Of a DNA stretch of 64,000 nucleotides, positions 1-8,179 are shown in pieces (position 1 is the stretch's first letter; each line of letters opens with the position of its first letter). A program made the position numbers and the translations under genes. The stretch lies in NCBI GenBank assembly GCA_029262675.1, contig JAJCYW010000015.1, positions 1 through 64,000 of the forward strand. The letters are read 5' to 3'. The stretch is from Chloroflexota bacterium. Its GTDB lineage: Bacteria; Chloroflexota; Dehalococcoidia; DSTF01; RBG-16-68-14. Under the pieces are notes generated by a model, which was not told where the DNA came from, ran no database searches, and saw only the letters and a list, made by a program, of their open reading frames with translations.

Positions 1-120
1 ACGGCTGCACTACGTGCACGGCTGCACTACGTGCACGGCTGCACTACGTGCACGGCTGCACTACGTGCACGGCTGCACTACGTGCACGGCTGCACTACGT
101 GCACGGCTGCACTACGTGCA
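1..120. repeat. 17-bp tandem array, 7 copies
   Basis: Seven head-to-tail copies of the 17-mer acggctgcactacgtgc with no visible divergence fill the first 119 bases. The array reaches the window edge, so the true copy number is unknown. The core ctacgtgca resembles the stop-codon end (…Cys-Thr-stop) of the secreted genes at 45-64 kb, so it may have grown from the 3' end of a similar gene outside the window. That link is inference. Confidence 0.9.
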
Positions 121-125
121 GCTTC

Positions 126-147
126 GAGTTCTGCGCCCGCAGAACTC
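126..147. repeat. Palindromic intergenic element
   Basis: A perfect inverted repeat with arms GAGTTCTGCG and CGCAGAACTC and a two-base spacer. Degenerate relatives lie at 1250-1513, on the other side of the enoyl-CoA hydratase gene. The rest of 148-275 shows only short repeats of gcctgtccc and no gene. Confidence 0.8.
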
Positions 148-275
148 GGGGCGGGTAGGGTCGATGCCCTACGCGACAGGCTGAAGCCTGTCCCGCGTGG
201 AGGCTAGAGCCTGTCCCACGGGGTGGGCGGCTGCAGTTTGTGCAACTTGGCCGTTCCGCTGCGCGAAGGGAGGGC

Positions 276-1172
276 TTAGCTGCCGATGAACTTCGGGTCG
301 CGTTTGTCTACGAAGGCCTTGACGGCTTCTCGCGAGTCGTTGCTCATGGACGAGAGGCGCATATTGAGCGCTTCGTGGTCGATGAGCGTCTTGAGATCGA
401 CGTGCGTCGCTAGGTTGAGGTTCTCCTTCATCCGCGCGAACGTGCGCGTGGGGCCGGAGGCAAGCTTTGCGGCGAATGCGAGCGTCTCGGTGGCGAGGTC
501 GTCGTGGGGGACGACGCGGTTGACCAGGCCCAGTCGCAACGCTTCGTCGGCCTCGATGATGTCGGCGGTGAAGTAGAGCTCGCGGGCTTTGGCGGTACCG
601 ACGAGGTTGGTCATGTAGTAGGAGCCGCCGTAGTCGCCGCTGAGGCCGACGTTGCGGAAGGCGGTGCCGAACTTGGCCTTCTCCGAGGCGATGCGGAGGT
701 CGCAGGCGAGCGCGAGGCTGAGGCCGGCGCCGACGGCGTGGCCGTTGACCATGCCGATCGTCGGCTTGGGCATGGTGTGAAGGACGTAGCTGGTCTGGAG
801 CTGCGACTCGCGCAGGCCGGCGACGGTGTCGTCGAGGGCGCTGATGATGGAGCCGGATTTGCCGGGGCCGCCCTCCGCGGTGATGTCGCGCACCGGAGAG
901 AACGATTCGCCACCTTTCTTGCCGTCAGCGCTGTCGCTGCTACGGCCTGCCATGCCCTTGACGTCGCCGCCGGCGCAGAACGCGCGTCCGGCGCCCGTGA
1001 GGACGACGGCGCGAATCGCGGAGTCCTTGGCGCACTGGTCGAGGTACTTGGCGAGCAACAGCATCAGTTCGCCGCCCATGGCGTTGAGGCTCTTGGGCCG
1101 GTTGAGGGTGATCACGGCGACGCCGTCGTCGCGCTGTTCGAAGAGGACATCGTCCTGGGCATCATCTGGCAT
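276..1172 (-). CDS. Enoyl-CoA hydratase/isomerase (crotonase family)
   Basis: 298 aa, normal length for a crotonase. The oxyanion-hole segment AFCAGGDVKGM (about residues 65-75) and the second segment GHAVGAGLSLALACDLRIAS (about 142-161) are clear. The region after it reads NVGLSGDYGGSYYM, where an Asp replaces the second catalytic Glu of classical hydratases. This resembles PaaG-type isomerase/hydratases, so the exact reaction on the acyl-CoA is open. Cytosolic, with no signal peptide. The gene stands alone between palindromic repeat clusters. Confidence 0.9.
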   Translation of the reverse strand: MPDDAQDDVLFEQRDDGVAVITLNRPKSLNAMGGELMLLLAKYLDQCAKDSAIRAVVLTGAGRAFCAGGDVKGMAGRSSDSADGKKGGESFSPVRDITAEGGPGKSGSIISALDDTVAGLRESQLQTSYVLHTMPKPTIGMVNGHAVGAGLSLALACDLRIASEKAKFGTAFRNVGLSGDYGGSYYMTNLVGTAKARELYFTADIIEADEALRLGLVNRVVPHDDLATETLAFAAKLASGPTRTFARMKENLNLATHVDLKTLIDHEALNMRLSSMSNDSREAVKAFVDKRDPKFIGS

Positions 1173-1229
1173 GGCTGGCCACCTTTCGTCTTGGCGTGTT
1201 CGGTGTTCGGTGCGAGTCTAGCGTGTGTG

Positions 1230-1513
1230 GGCGTGCTTCGCACGCCTTGGAGTTCCGCATTCGCAGAACTCGGGGCGCGTACTTGCAGCCAACTTGGGGT
1301 TCTGCAAGCGCAGAACTCCGGGCACGGGGTAGGGTCGGGGCGGTGCTAGCCGCGGCTGTCACGCCAAGCGATCGGGCGTGCTTTGCACGCCTTGGAGTTC
1401 TGCATCCGCAGAACTCCGGGCGGGCGCACTACGCGCGCCTTCGGGTTCTGCAAGCGCAGAACACCGTGCGCGTTTGCGCTCAGCTTGGAGTCTTGTATTT
1501 GCAGAACTCCAGG
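1230..1513. repeat. Cluster of degenerate palindromic repeats
   Basis: At least five hairpin-forming elements in tandem: GCGTGCttcGCACGC near 1231-1245, then related GAGTTCTGC/GCAGAACTC palindromes near 1250-1271, 1297-1318, 1395-1417, 1441-1466 and 1482-1513. Arms covary (GAGTTCCGC against GCAGAACTC, and so on) while flanks such as cttgg before and cgggc after are kept. No credible coding sequence lies in the stretch 1173-1515. Confidence 0.8.
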
Positions 1514-1515
1514 CG

Positions 1516-2313
1516 CTAGCTACGTCCGCGCCACGCGGTCGGCGCGTTTGCGAGTGGGGCAAGCTCTCGCTCCTGCCCGTTGGGGATCAGCATGGCGCGG
1601 CCGGCGAGCGATTCGTCCTGGACGAACTGGACGACGATGTCGGCGATCTCGTCCGGCGAGATCAGTTCGAGAGAGTCGAAGAACTTCGACATCGCGTCGT
1701 CTTCGTCGATCGTGCCCCCGCGCGCTCGCGAGAACATGGGCGTATCGACGACGCCGGGGCAGACGCAGTTGACGCGGATGTTGTCGGAGGCGGAGAGCGG
1801 CGCGAGGGAGGCGGTGAGCATCACGACGCCGCCCTTCGTGGCGGCGTAGACGGGGTTGCCGGGGAAGCCGAAGCCGATGCCGGCCATGGAGGCGGTGTTG
1901 ACGATGGCGCCGCCGCCTCGCTTGCGCAGCGCCTGGATGCCGTAGTGCGTGCCGAGGACGACGCCGCGCAGGTTGACATCGAGCATGGCGAGCGCGGGGG
2001 CGGGGTCGCTTTCCGCGAACGGGGGATCGCCGAGAATGATGCCGGCGTTGTTGTGGAGGATATCGAGGCCGCCGTAGGTCTTCTCCGCGGCCTCCAGCAG
2101 CGCTTGCACGGACGCCGGATCGGTGACGTTGGTCTCGACGAACGTGGCGCGGCCGTCGTTTGACTGGATGTCGGCGACGGTCTCACTTCCGCCGACTTCG
2201 TCGATATCGGCGACGACGATGGCTGCGCCCTCGCTCGAGAGGCGGAGGGCGGTGGCGCGGCCGATGCCGGAGCCGGCGCCGGTGACGACGGCGACTTTGT
2301 CCTGGATGTCCAT
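1516..2313 (-). CDS. SDR family NAD(P)-dependent oxidoreductase
   Basis: 265 aa classical short-chain dehydrogenase/reductase. The cofactor motif TGAGSGIG is at residues 11-18, with an Asp after beta-2 (VVADID), which favours NAD. NNAG lies near residue 88, the catalytic Ser in NTASMAG and the Tyr-x3-Lys in YAATKGG. The short length and Rossmann fold fit a soluble dehydrogenase of alcohols or 3-hydroxyacyl groups. The substrate cannot be read from sequence. It runs towards the hydratase gene, with the palindrome cluster between them. Confidence 0.92.
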   Translation of the reverse strand: MDIQDKVAVVTGAGSGIGRATALRLSSEGAAIVVADIDEVGGSETVADIQSNDGRATFVETNVTDPASVQALLEAAEKTYGGLDILHNNAGIILGDPPFAESDPAPALAMLDVNLRGVVLGTHYGIQALRKRGGGAIVNTASMAGIGFGFPGNPVYAATKGGVVMLTASLAPLSASDNIRVNCVCPGVVDTPMFSRARGGTIDEDDAMSKFFDSLELISPDEIADIVVQFVQDESLAGRAMLIPNGQERELAPLANAPTAWRGRS

Positions 2314-2574
2314 GTGCTATCTCCTGTGCGTTTGTGTTCGAAAGGGGCAGCGTCTTGTCGCGCGTGACCTCTTTCGCAGGCGGTGTAGCGGGGCCAGTTT
2401 AGCAGACGAGGCTGAGGGGGTGGTGGTGCGACGGCGTTGGCGGGTGGGGCGAGGCTGAAGATGGCGCCTGCGGTGGCAGTCACCGCCCCCGCCGCCAGGA
2501 TCGCCAGCAGGGCTGTGGGAGCGGTAGATCCAGGACGCTCTGGAGGGGTGGCGCATACTAGACCTCAGCGAGAT
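2314..2574. other. Intergenic, nothing recognised
   Basis: About 260 bases upstream of the SDR gene. I see no gene, convincing promoter or repeat here. Confidence 0.5.
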
Positions 2575-2916
2575 CTATGAGGCCAGAACGGTCTCTCCTT
2601 CGGACACTTTCTGGGTCACGCTACTGAAACCTTGTGTCTCAGTTGGCACCGCGTTCAGGTAGAGCGTCGGCGTGACCGTCGCCGCTTTCTCCATCGCCGC
2701 CTCGCGGATGAATTGCGACAACCTCATATTTGCGTTCCGGGCCGCTGCTGAGATGCAATCAAATGCCGCGCCTGGGAACGCTACCGAGACGATGGCGCGG
2801 GCCTTCCTCGCCGCCTGTGGCGGGAGCGGCTCGGCGTTCTCGAAGTCCCACTTGGATTCGTCCTGCAACTCCTCGTCGCTCATTTCTCTCGGTGCCTTCT
2901 CGCTCTCGTTGCTCAT
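2575..2916 (-). CDS. Antitoxin with ribbon-helix-helix-like segment (BrnA-type partner)
   Basis: 113 aa. The acidic N-terminal half (MSDEELQDESKWDFENAEPL) resembles the toxin-binding part of BrnA/CopG-like antitoxins. The later part IVSVAFPGAAFDCISAAA followed by RLSQFIREAAMEKA fits a strand plus two helices of a DNA-binding ribbon-helix-helix. Its ATG overlaps the toxin stop codon by four bases (ATGA), the usual toxin-first order of BrnT/BrnA modules. It probably neutralises the toxin and represses the shared promoter through the repeats at 3211-3239. Confidence 0.65.
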   Translation of the reverse strand: MSNESEKAPREMSDEELQDESKWDFENAEPLPPQAARKARAIVSVAFPGAAFDCISAAARNANMRLSQFIREAAMEKAATVTPTLYLNAVPTETQGFSSVTQKVSEGETVLAS

Positions 2917-3200
2917 CGCAGGCGTGCCTCCTCACTCCCCTTACAGGGCCATGCAGTGATCGGCCTCCAGACTAGCATATCTGATGTCGGCTCGATCGGA
3001 ACCGCGATGCATGCTCCCCCGTTGTCGCGTCCGATGATCATGTACAGGCCACGGCGTTCCCTTCTATTTATGACAATTGCGGGACGGTTGTCCAACACCT
3101 GCCGGACCTGTTCCTGCCGAATACCGTGCTCCCACATCTTATCGACATTCTCGTCATCGAACGCGAACTCTGCTACTTGGGGCGGCCTTGACAAAGCCAT
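2913..3200 (-). CDS. BrnT-like toxin
   Basis: 95 aa. The N-terminal pattern EFAFDDENVDKMWEHGI matches the family signature (F-x-W/F-D-x-x-N-x-x-x-x-x-x-H-G-V). It is followed by a basic strand RRERRGLYMIIGRDNGG and a C-terminal RPITAW, as in BrnT, a RelE-fold ribonuclease toxin. AAGGAG abuts the ATG with almost no spacing, so translation may be weak by design. It is transcribed with the downstream antitoxin. Family assignment is by motif; toxicity is inferred. Confidence 0.65.
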   Translation of the reverse strand: MALSRPPQVAEFAFDDENVDKMWEHGIRQEQVRQVLDNRPAIVINRRERRGLYMIIGRDNGGACIAVPIEPTSDMLVWRPITAWPCKGSEEARLR

Positions 3201-3210
3201 CTCCTTGCCC

Positions 3211-3239
3211 TACACTCTGTAGTGTAATACTACTACACT
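3211..3239. promoter_or_regulatory. Putative operator of the toxin/antitoxin locus
   Basis: Three half-sites alternate in orientation: TACACT (3211-3216), AGTGTA (3221-3226) and TACACT (3234-3239). They lie between the divergent toxin gene and the DUF6941-type gene. Such arrays are typical of ribbon-helix-helix repressors. This is inference from position and symmetry. Confidence 0.5.
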
Positions 3240-3259
3240 TGGAAGGAGAAAGCAACATC

Positions 3260-3730
3260 ATGGACGTCGAGTGGCTAATCCTTGGCGATTACGCGCATAT
3301 GGCTGATGGGAAGTTGTATCTACAAGGCGGAGGCTGGGAGCGACTGACTGTAAACGACGGTTTTCCAAGCAAACACATGGTCGGCATCGCTACGAGCGTA
3401 CTGAGTCCCTGGGCCGAGACAAACCAGCCCAACAACATCGAAATCGAAGTGCAGACGGAGGACGGCGAAACGTTGGCCAAGATCAACGGTCAGCTGAAGG
3501 TCGGCCGCCCGCCGGATCATCCACCCGGGATGCCTATCCGATCGACATTGGCCGCGAACCTGGGTCTGGAGTTCAAGACTGCAGGGTCGTACGTCATCAT
3601 CGCTCGGCTAGAAGAACAGGAGCTGAAACGCACCGCATTCTACGTCATCCCCGGACCGCTCCTCGCGATGAAACAACAGCAACAGCAGGCCGAACAGGAA
3701 GGTGCTGGAGGTCAGCCTGCGTCGGACTAG
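3260..3730 (+). CDS. DUF6941-like protein
   Basis: 156 aa from the ATG at 3260, which has ggaaggag 11 bases upstream. An upstream in-frame extension overlaps the toxin gene and is rejected. The opening MDVEWLILGDYAHMADGKLY and the following LQGGGWERL match what I recall of DUF6941, small beta-sandwich proteins of unknown function. The C-terminus is a Gln-rich tail (five Q near residue 138). It reads divergently from the toxin gene across the putative operator. Confidence 0.7.
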   Translation: MDVEWLILGDYAHMADGKLYLQGGGWERLTVNDGFPSKHMVGIATSVLSPWAETNQPNNIEIEVQTEDGETLAKINGQLKVGRPPDHPPGMPIRSTLAANLGLEFKTAGSYVIIARLEEQELKRTAFYVIPGPLLAMKQQQQQAEQEGAGGQPASD

Positions 3731-3794
3731 AATCCGCCAGCGGCCGCTAGCCCTTCGTGGAGTCCACCGGCTCGTCAGAAGCCGGGCCTGTCCG

Positions 3795-3893
3795 CCGGCG
3801 ATGAAGCGGCTCTCCGGGAGGCGGTCGCGGCGGAGCATGGCGACGATGTCGACGGCAGGGCCCGGCGCGAGGAAGGCAAAGGCCCAGGGCCAG
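3795..3893 (-). pseudogene. Remnant of a second copy of the MFS transporter 3' end
   Basis: On the minus strand this stretch encodes a near copy of the last ~33 codons of the MFS gene at 4456-5703 (WAFAFLAPGPAVDIVAMLRR then DRLPESRFIAGG). It lies about 660 bp beyond that gene in the same orientation. It has no start, no body and no matching stop, so it is a decayed duplicate. Confidence 0.8.
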
Positions 3894-3932
3894 CTCCCAG
3901 GAGTCGAGGTCGGACGACCGGCGTCCTCGCAG

Positions 3933-4247
3933 CTAGGCGCGCGCTTCGCGTTCTCCGGCGCGCGTCGAGGCCTGTTCGACCGACGTCACCGGATGCACGA
4001 CGACTGTGTTCCAGTCCATAAGATGCGTATCTTGCGTGAACAGCGCGACGGCGTGCGCGTGCGGCGCTTCAACGACGATGAAGATCTTGTGCCCTGCCAT
4101 GTCGGCCCAACCGCCCTGTACTTCAACGTCGTGGGGCGTTCCGAGCTCGGCCATGCGGCCGAAGTCTGGCAGGTACGCCTCGCGCATCTCCTTGCGGGAT
4201 GCCGGGCAGGTCTCCGGTCCGTGTGTTGCGACGATCATGTGTTGCAT
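3933..4247 (-). CDS. Small DUF3303-like protein
   Basis: 104 aa from the ATG at 4247, chosen because AAGGAGG lies 8 bases upstream. The sequence begins MQHMIVATHGPETCP and continues with GHKIFIVVEAPHAHAVALF, then WNTVVVHPV. This is the beta-alpha-beta pattern of small ferredoxin-fold proteins (DUF3303 and related dimeric domains). Function unknown. The gene sits between the intact MFS gene and the duplicate of its 3' end, so it may have been part of a duplicated two-gene unit. Confidence 0.6.
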   Translation of the reverse strand: MQHMIVATHGPETCPASRKEMREAYLPDFGRMAELGTPHDVEVQGGWADMAGHKIFIVVEAPHAHAVALFTQDTHLMDWNTVVVHPVTSVEQASTRAGEREARA

Positions 4248-4361
4248 CCTGGCTGCCTCCTTGGATTGACGAGTTAGCCTCGTACTACATGCCGGCGAAT
4301 TGCAGCTCGCGGCATTTCTGGTGCTTCTTGCGGTGCTCCTTGAACCCCGGCAGTACCTTTG

Positions 4362-4387
4362 TACCAAATCGCGCGGGCGATTTGGTA
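4362..4387 (-). terminator. Hairpin downstream of the MFS gene
   Basis: A perfect 11-bp stem, TACCAAATCGC and GCGATTTGGTA, with a 4-base loop, lies about 70 bases beyond the MFS stop codon. There is no T-run, so it could be a factor-dependent terminator or an RNA-stabilising hairpin. The remaining 4248-4455 holds no gene that I recognise. Confidence 0.5.
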
Positions 4388-4455
4388 ATGTCCTCCTGTT
4401 TGTGGCCTCGGACCTGGGCGACCGTCTACGCCACGCCAGCGGCGGGCCAGGCTGG

Positions 4456-5703
<1,248 letters not shown>

Positions 5704-5796
5704 CAGTGTGCTATCAGTATGAAACAAGCTGTGCCGTCGCGGCGAGCCGCCGGCCGTCCGCGGCTGAGGCGGGCTTGGGATGCAAGGAGCGTGGTG

Positions 5797-6210
5797 ATGG
5801 ACGTGTCTATCGGACAGACGGCGACAAGAGAAGTGGTGGTGACAGAAGACATGGTCGCGGCCTACGCGGAGGTGACGGGCGATCGCAATCCGCTGCACTT
5901 CGACGCGGAGTTTGCGGCTGGCACACGCTTCGAGCGACTGATCGCACAGGGCGGTATCGCGACGGGGCTGTTGCACGCACTTGTCGCGATGGACATGCCG
6001 GGGCCGGGCAGCGTCTTTCTCAACCAGAGCTGGAACTTCCCGAAGCCTGTGTACATCGGCGATACGATAACTGCGACGGCGACTGCCACGTCGGTTCACG
6101 AGCGGCGCGGGATCGTAAGGCTCGGCATCGTGATCGAGAACCAGGAAGGCGAGGCCGTGCTGACCGGGGAGGCGACTGTCATGCAGGTCGAACCGCTTGC
6201 CTCGAGTTAG
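5797..6210 (+). CDS. MaoC-like (R)-specific enoyl-CoA hydratase
   Basis: 137 aa single hot-dog domain. The start is the ATG at 5797 with AAGGAG 7 bases upstream. The hydratase-2 motif is present in YAEVTGDRNPLHFDAEFA, with the catalytic Asp and His, followed by the Gly-rich turn IAQGGIATGLL. It would hydrate trans-2-enoyl-CoA to the (R)-3-hydroxyacyl-CoA in the cytosol, in lipid or polyhydroxyalkanoate-type metabolism. The enoyl-CoA hydratase at 276 is of the opposite stereochemical class. Confidence 0.9.
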   Translation: MDVSIGQTATREVVVTEDMVAAYAEVTGDRNPLHFDAEFAAGTRFERLIAQGGIATGLLHALVAMDMPGPGSVFLNQSWNFPKPVYIGDTITATATATSVHERRGIVRLGIVIENQEGEAVLTGEATVMQVEPLASS

Positions 6211-6267
6211 GCCGCGAGCTGGTGTTACGGCCGCGTCACGGCTAGGAAGGAGGGTGAGAATCCGCTG

Positions 6268-6630
6268 ATGTTGGAGACGCACGCTATCGTCATGGTCGAT
6301 AGAGCTGGAGTGATCCGGGTATGGAGTCCGGGCGCTGAGAGATTGTTCGGCCACGATGCGGCCAACGTTCTTGGCCAGACACTTGATTTGATCGTGCCTG
6401 AGAATTATCGGGAACGCCACTGGGCCGGCTTCCTCGCGGCAACGAGCACCGGCAGGACGAAGCTTGAACAACCAGCTGCCAACATACCTATCGCTTGTAA
6501 GGACGGTACCGTGGTTCGGTTTCCCGGGCGGCTGCTATTGCTCCGGGACGCGCATAATGACGTCGTTGGGGCGATGGGTATCTTCACGACGAACGAGGGC
6601 GTGGACGATAACAAACTCCCCAACGTCTAG
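6268..6630 (+). CDS. Single-domain PAS protein
   Basis: 120 aa that are essentially one PAS domain: VDRAGVIRVWSPGAERLFG, then the short-helix segment GQTLDLIVPENYRERHWAGF and the closing strands VRFPGRLLLLRD and VVGAMGIF. No kinase, cyclase or DNA-binding output domain follows, so it must signal by protein contact or bind a small ligand. AAGGAGG lies upstream at a long spacing of about 14 bases. It lies just before the B12 operon promoter, but its terminal region and that promoter are separate. Confidence 0.85.
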   Translation: MLETHAIVMVDRAGVIRVWSPGAERLFGHDAANVLGQTLDLIVPENYRERHWAGFLAATSTGRTKLEQPAANIPIACKDGTVVRFPGRLLLLRDAHNDVVGAMGIFTTNEGVDDNKLPNV

Positions 6631-6671
6631 CCCGGAGATCCCGCCCGTGACGCCGCCGCGTCCGCCGGGGC

Positions 6672-6701
6672 TTGACCCCGCTTCTCGTTCGCTGATAGAC
6701 T
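6672..6701 (+). promoter_or_regulatory. Predicted sigma-70 promoter of the B12 operon
   Basis: TTGACC (6672-6677), an 18-bp spacer and TAGACT (6696-6701) place a start site near 6708. That is just before the 5' side of riboswitch helix P1. Confidence 0.5.
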
Positions 6702-6719
6702 CGGCCCACAACCGAATAG

Positions 6720-6850
6720 CGGCTGGCAGAGGTGGCCCAACGCTCGGAAGCGCGGGCCATAATAGGGGAAGCCGGTGAAAGTCCGGCGCTGTCGCGCAGC
6801 TGTATGGCTCTCCGCTTTGCGGAGAGCTTAGCCAGACTACCTGCCCCTGC
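6720..6850 (+). promoter_or_regulatory. Cobalamin riboswitch
   Basis: Conserved elements occur in order. A P1 strand ggcag pairs with ctgcc at the end. A P2 arm has ggccc…gggcc. The core is ggggaagccggtgaaagtcc followed by ggcgctg and cgcagctgta. The closing part is gccagactacctgcc, the B12-box region. It sits directly before a five-gene ECF transporter operon and is followed by an intrinsic terminator. Expected behaviour is that bound adenosyl- or methylcobalamin favours termination. The alignment is by eye, but the core is distinctive. Confidence 0.92.
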
Positions 6851-6910
6851 CGAACGTCCGAGTACCTTCGCGCAAAGGGGGTAGGGCCAATGAAATCGGC
6901 AACCTAGACA

Positions 6911-6940
6911 AGCCCCCGAACGTGAGTTCGGGGGCTTTCT
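6911..6940 (+). terminator. Riboswitch expression-platform terminator
   Basis: An 11-bp perfect stem, AGCCCCCGAAC and GTTCGGGGGCT, with a gtga loop and then TTCTGTT. The upstream segment caaagggggt (about 6873-6882) can pair with the 5' side (agccccc) as an antiterminator. It ends about 40 bases before the first start codon of the operon. Confidence 0.85.
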
Positions 6941-6982
6941 GTTGGTACACGAACCACGAGACGAATCCGGAAAGGACATCGA

Positions 6983-8179
6983 ATGTTTCGCAGTGTCTTC
7001 ATACTGCTGATTTCGTTACTTGCACTGGGCTGGCAGGCGGGCGGTGCAGCGACCGCTGCAGCCGTCGAGCCAGAGACCGATGCCGCAGCGGCGGCAATAG
7101 ACTACATCAAGAGCCAGCAGAACCCGGACGGCGGGTTCATCGGCTTCGGCGAGGAGTCGTCGCCGGGGGTGACGCTGGACGCGGTGTTCGCTCTAATCGC
7201 GGCGGGCGAAGACGTGAAGGACGTGACGAACGGCGGCAACTCGGCCATCGATTACCTGGAGACGCAGGCGGCGGAGTACGCGACCGACCCCGGGGCTGCG
7301 GCGAAGCTGGCGCTGGCGCTGTGGTTAGTGCAGGCTGGCGGGTCCGAAATGAACCTGAGTGACTTCGGTGGCGTCAACCTGTTTGGAGCAACCAACACTG
7401 ACGTAAACGACGAGACGGGTCAGGTGGGGCTGGACACCTTCGATCACGTCTTCTTTGTCATGGGCGGAGTCGCGTTCTTAGGCGGGCGCGCCCCCACGGC
7501 GCCCGGTCTGGTCGACTACTTCCGTACGTCGCAGCTCGATGACGGCGGATGGGAGTTCGGCGAGGGCTTCGGCAGCGACTCGAACACGACGGCGATGGTC
7601 CTGCAGACGCTGATCGGAGTTGGTATCACGGCGGATGACCCTGCGGTAGTTGCCGGGCTGGCCTATCTGCGGTCACTCCAGGACGCAAGTGGGGCGTTCG
7701 CGTTTCTGGCCGACACGGACCCAGACGCGCAGTCGACGGCGATGGTGATCCAGGCGCTGGCGGCGGCGGGTGAGGACATCGATGCTGGTGGGCCGTGGGC
7801 GCCGGGCGGCGTCGGGCCGCTCGACGTGCTGCTGACGTTCCAGAACGCGGAGACCGGCGCCTTCCAGTTTGCGGGCGAAGACAGTCCGTTCGCGACGTAC
7901 CAGGTGGTGCCGGGGCTACTGCTGCTGTCGTTCCCGGGCCTCGGCACGTTGCCTGCCCCGGAACCGTATGTGCCGGCGGACGACGGCCCGACTGCTCCGC
8001 CGCACGGGGACAACACCGGACCGGTTGTTGCTCCGCCGCCAGCAGACCTGCCGAAGGTTGGGACGGGCGCGAGTAGCAACGGGTCGCCGTGGATGGTAGC
8101 AGCGCTTGCGGCGGGCGGCCTGGCGGCGTTGGGCGTGGCGGGGCTGGGCCTCGTCCTGGCACGGAGGAGGGCGGCGTAG
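6983..8179 (+). CDS. Secreted alpha/alpha-toroid protein, intrinsic-factor alpha-domain-like (B12 capture)
   Basis: 398 aa. A signal peptide (about 1-27, MFRSVFILLISLLALGW) is followed by prenyltransferase/squalene-cyclase-type repeats: AIDYIKSQQNPDGGF, LVDYFRTSQLDDGGWEF and GLAYLRSLQDASGAF. Short Asn/Thr-rich helices lie between them. A Pro-rich spacer leads to LPKVGTG, a hydrophobic helix and RRRAA, a sortase-like tail with Val in place of Thr. The start has ggaaagga 8 bases upstream. The same fold forms the alpha domain of transcobalamin and intrinsic factor. With the riboswitch upstream and ECF genes behind, a role as surface cobalamin binder is the best inference. Confidence 0.75.
   Translation: MFRSVFILLISLLALGWQAGGAATAAAVEPETDAAAAAIDYIKSQQNPDGGFIGFGEESSPGVTLDAVFALIAAGEDVKDVTNGGNSAIDYLETQAAEYATDPGAAAKLALALWLVQAGGSEMNLSDFGGVNLFGATNTDVNDETGQVGLDTFDHVFFVMGGVAFLGGRAPTAPGLVDYFRTSQLDDGGWEFGEGFGSDSNTTAMVLQTLIGVGITADDPAVVAGLAYLRSLQDASGAFAFLADTDPDAQSTAMVIQALAAAGEDIDAGGPWAPGGVGPLDVLLTFQNAETGAFQFAGEDSPFATYQVVPGLLLLSFPGLGTLPAPEPYVPADDGPTAPPHGDNTGPVVAPPPADLPKVGTGASSNGSPWMVAALAAGGLAALGVAGLGLVLARRRAA

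Noticed and set aside
1..120. Possible CRISPR array
   Set aside because: The 17-bp units are contiguous with no spacers, and no cas genes are in the window.
5704..6471. N-terminal extension of the MFS gene
   Set aside because: It lies antisense to the MaoC and PAS genes and lacks membrane-protein character.
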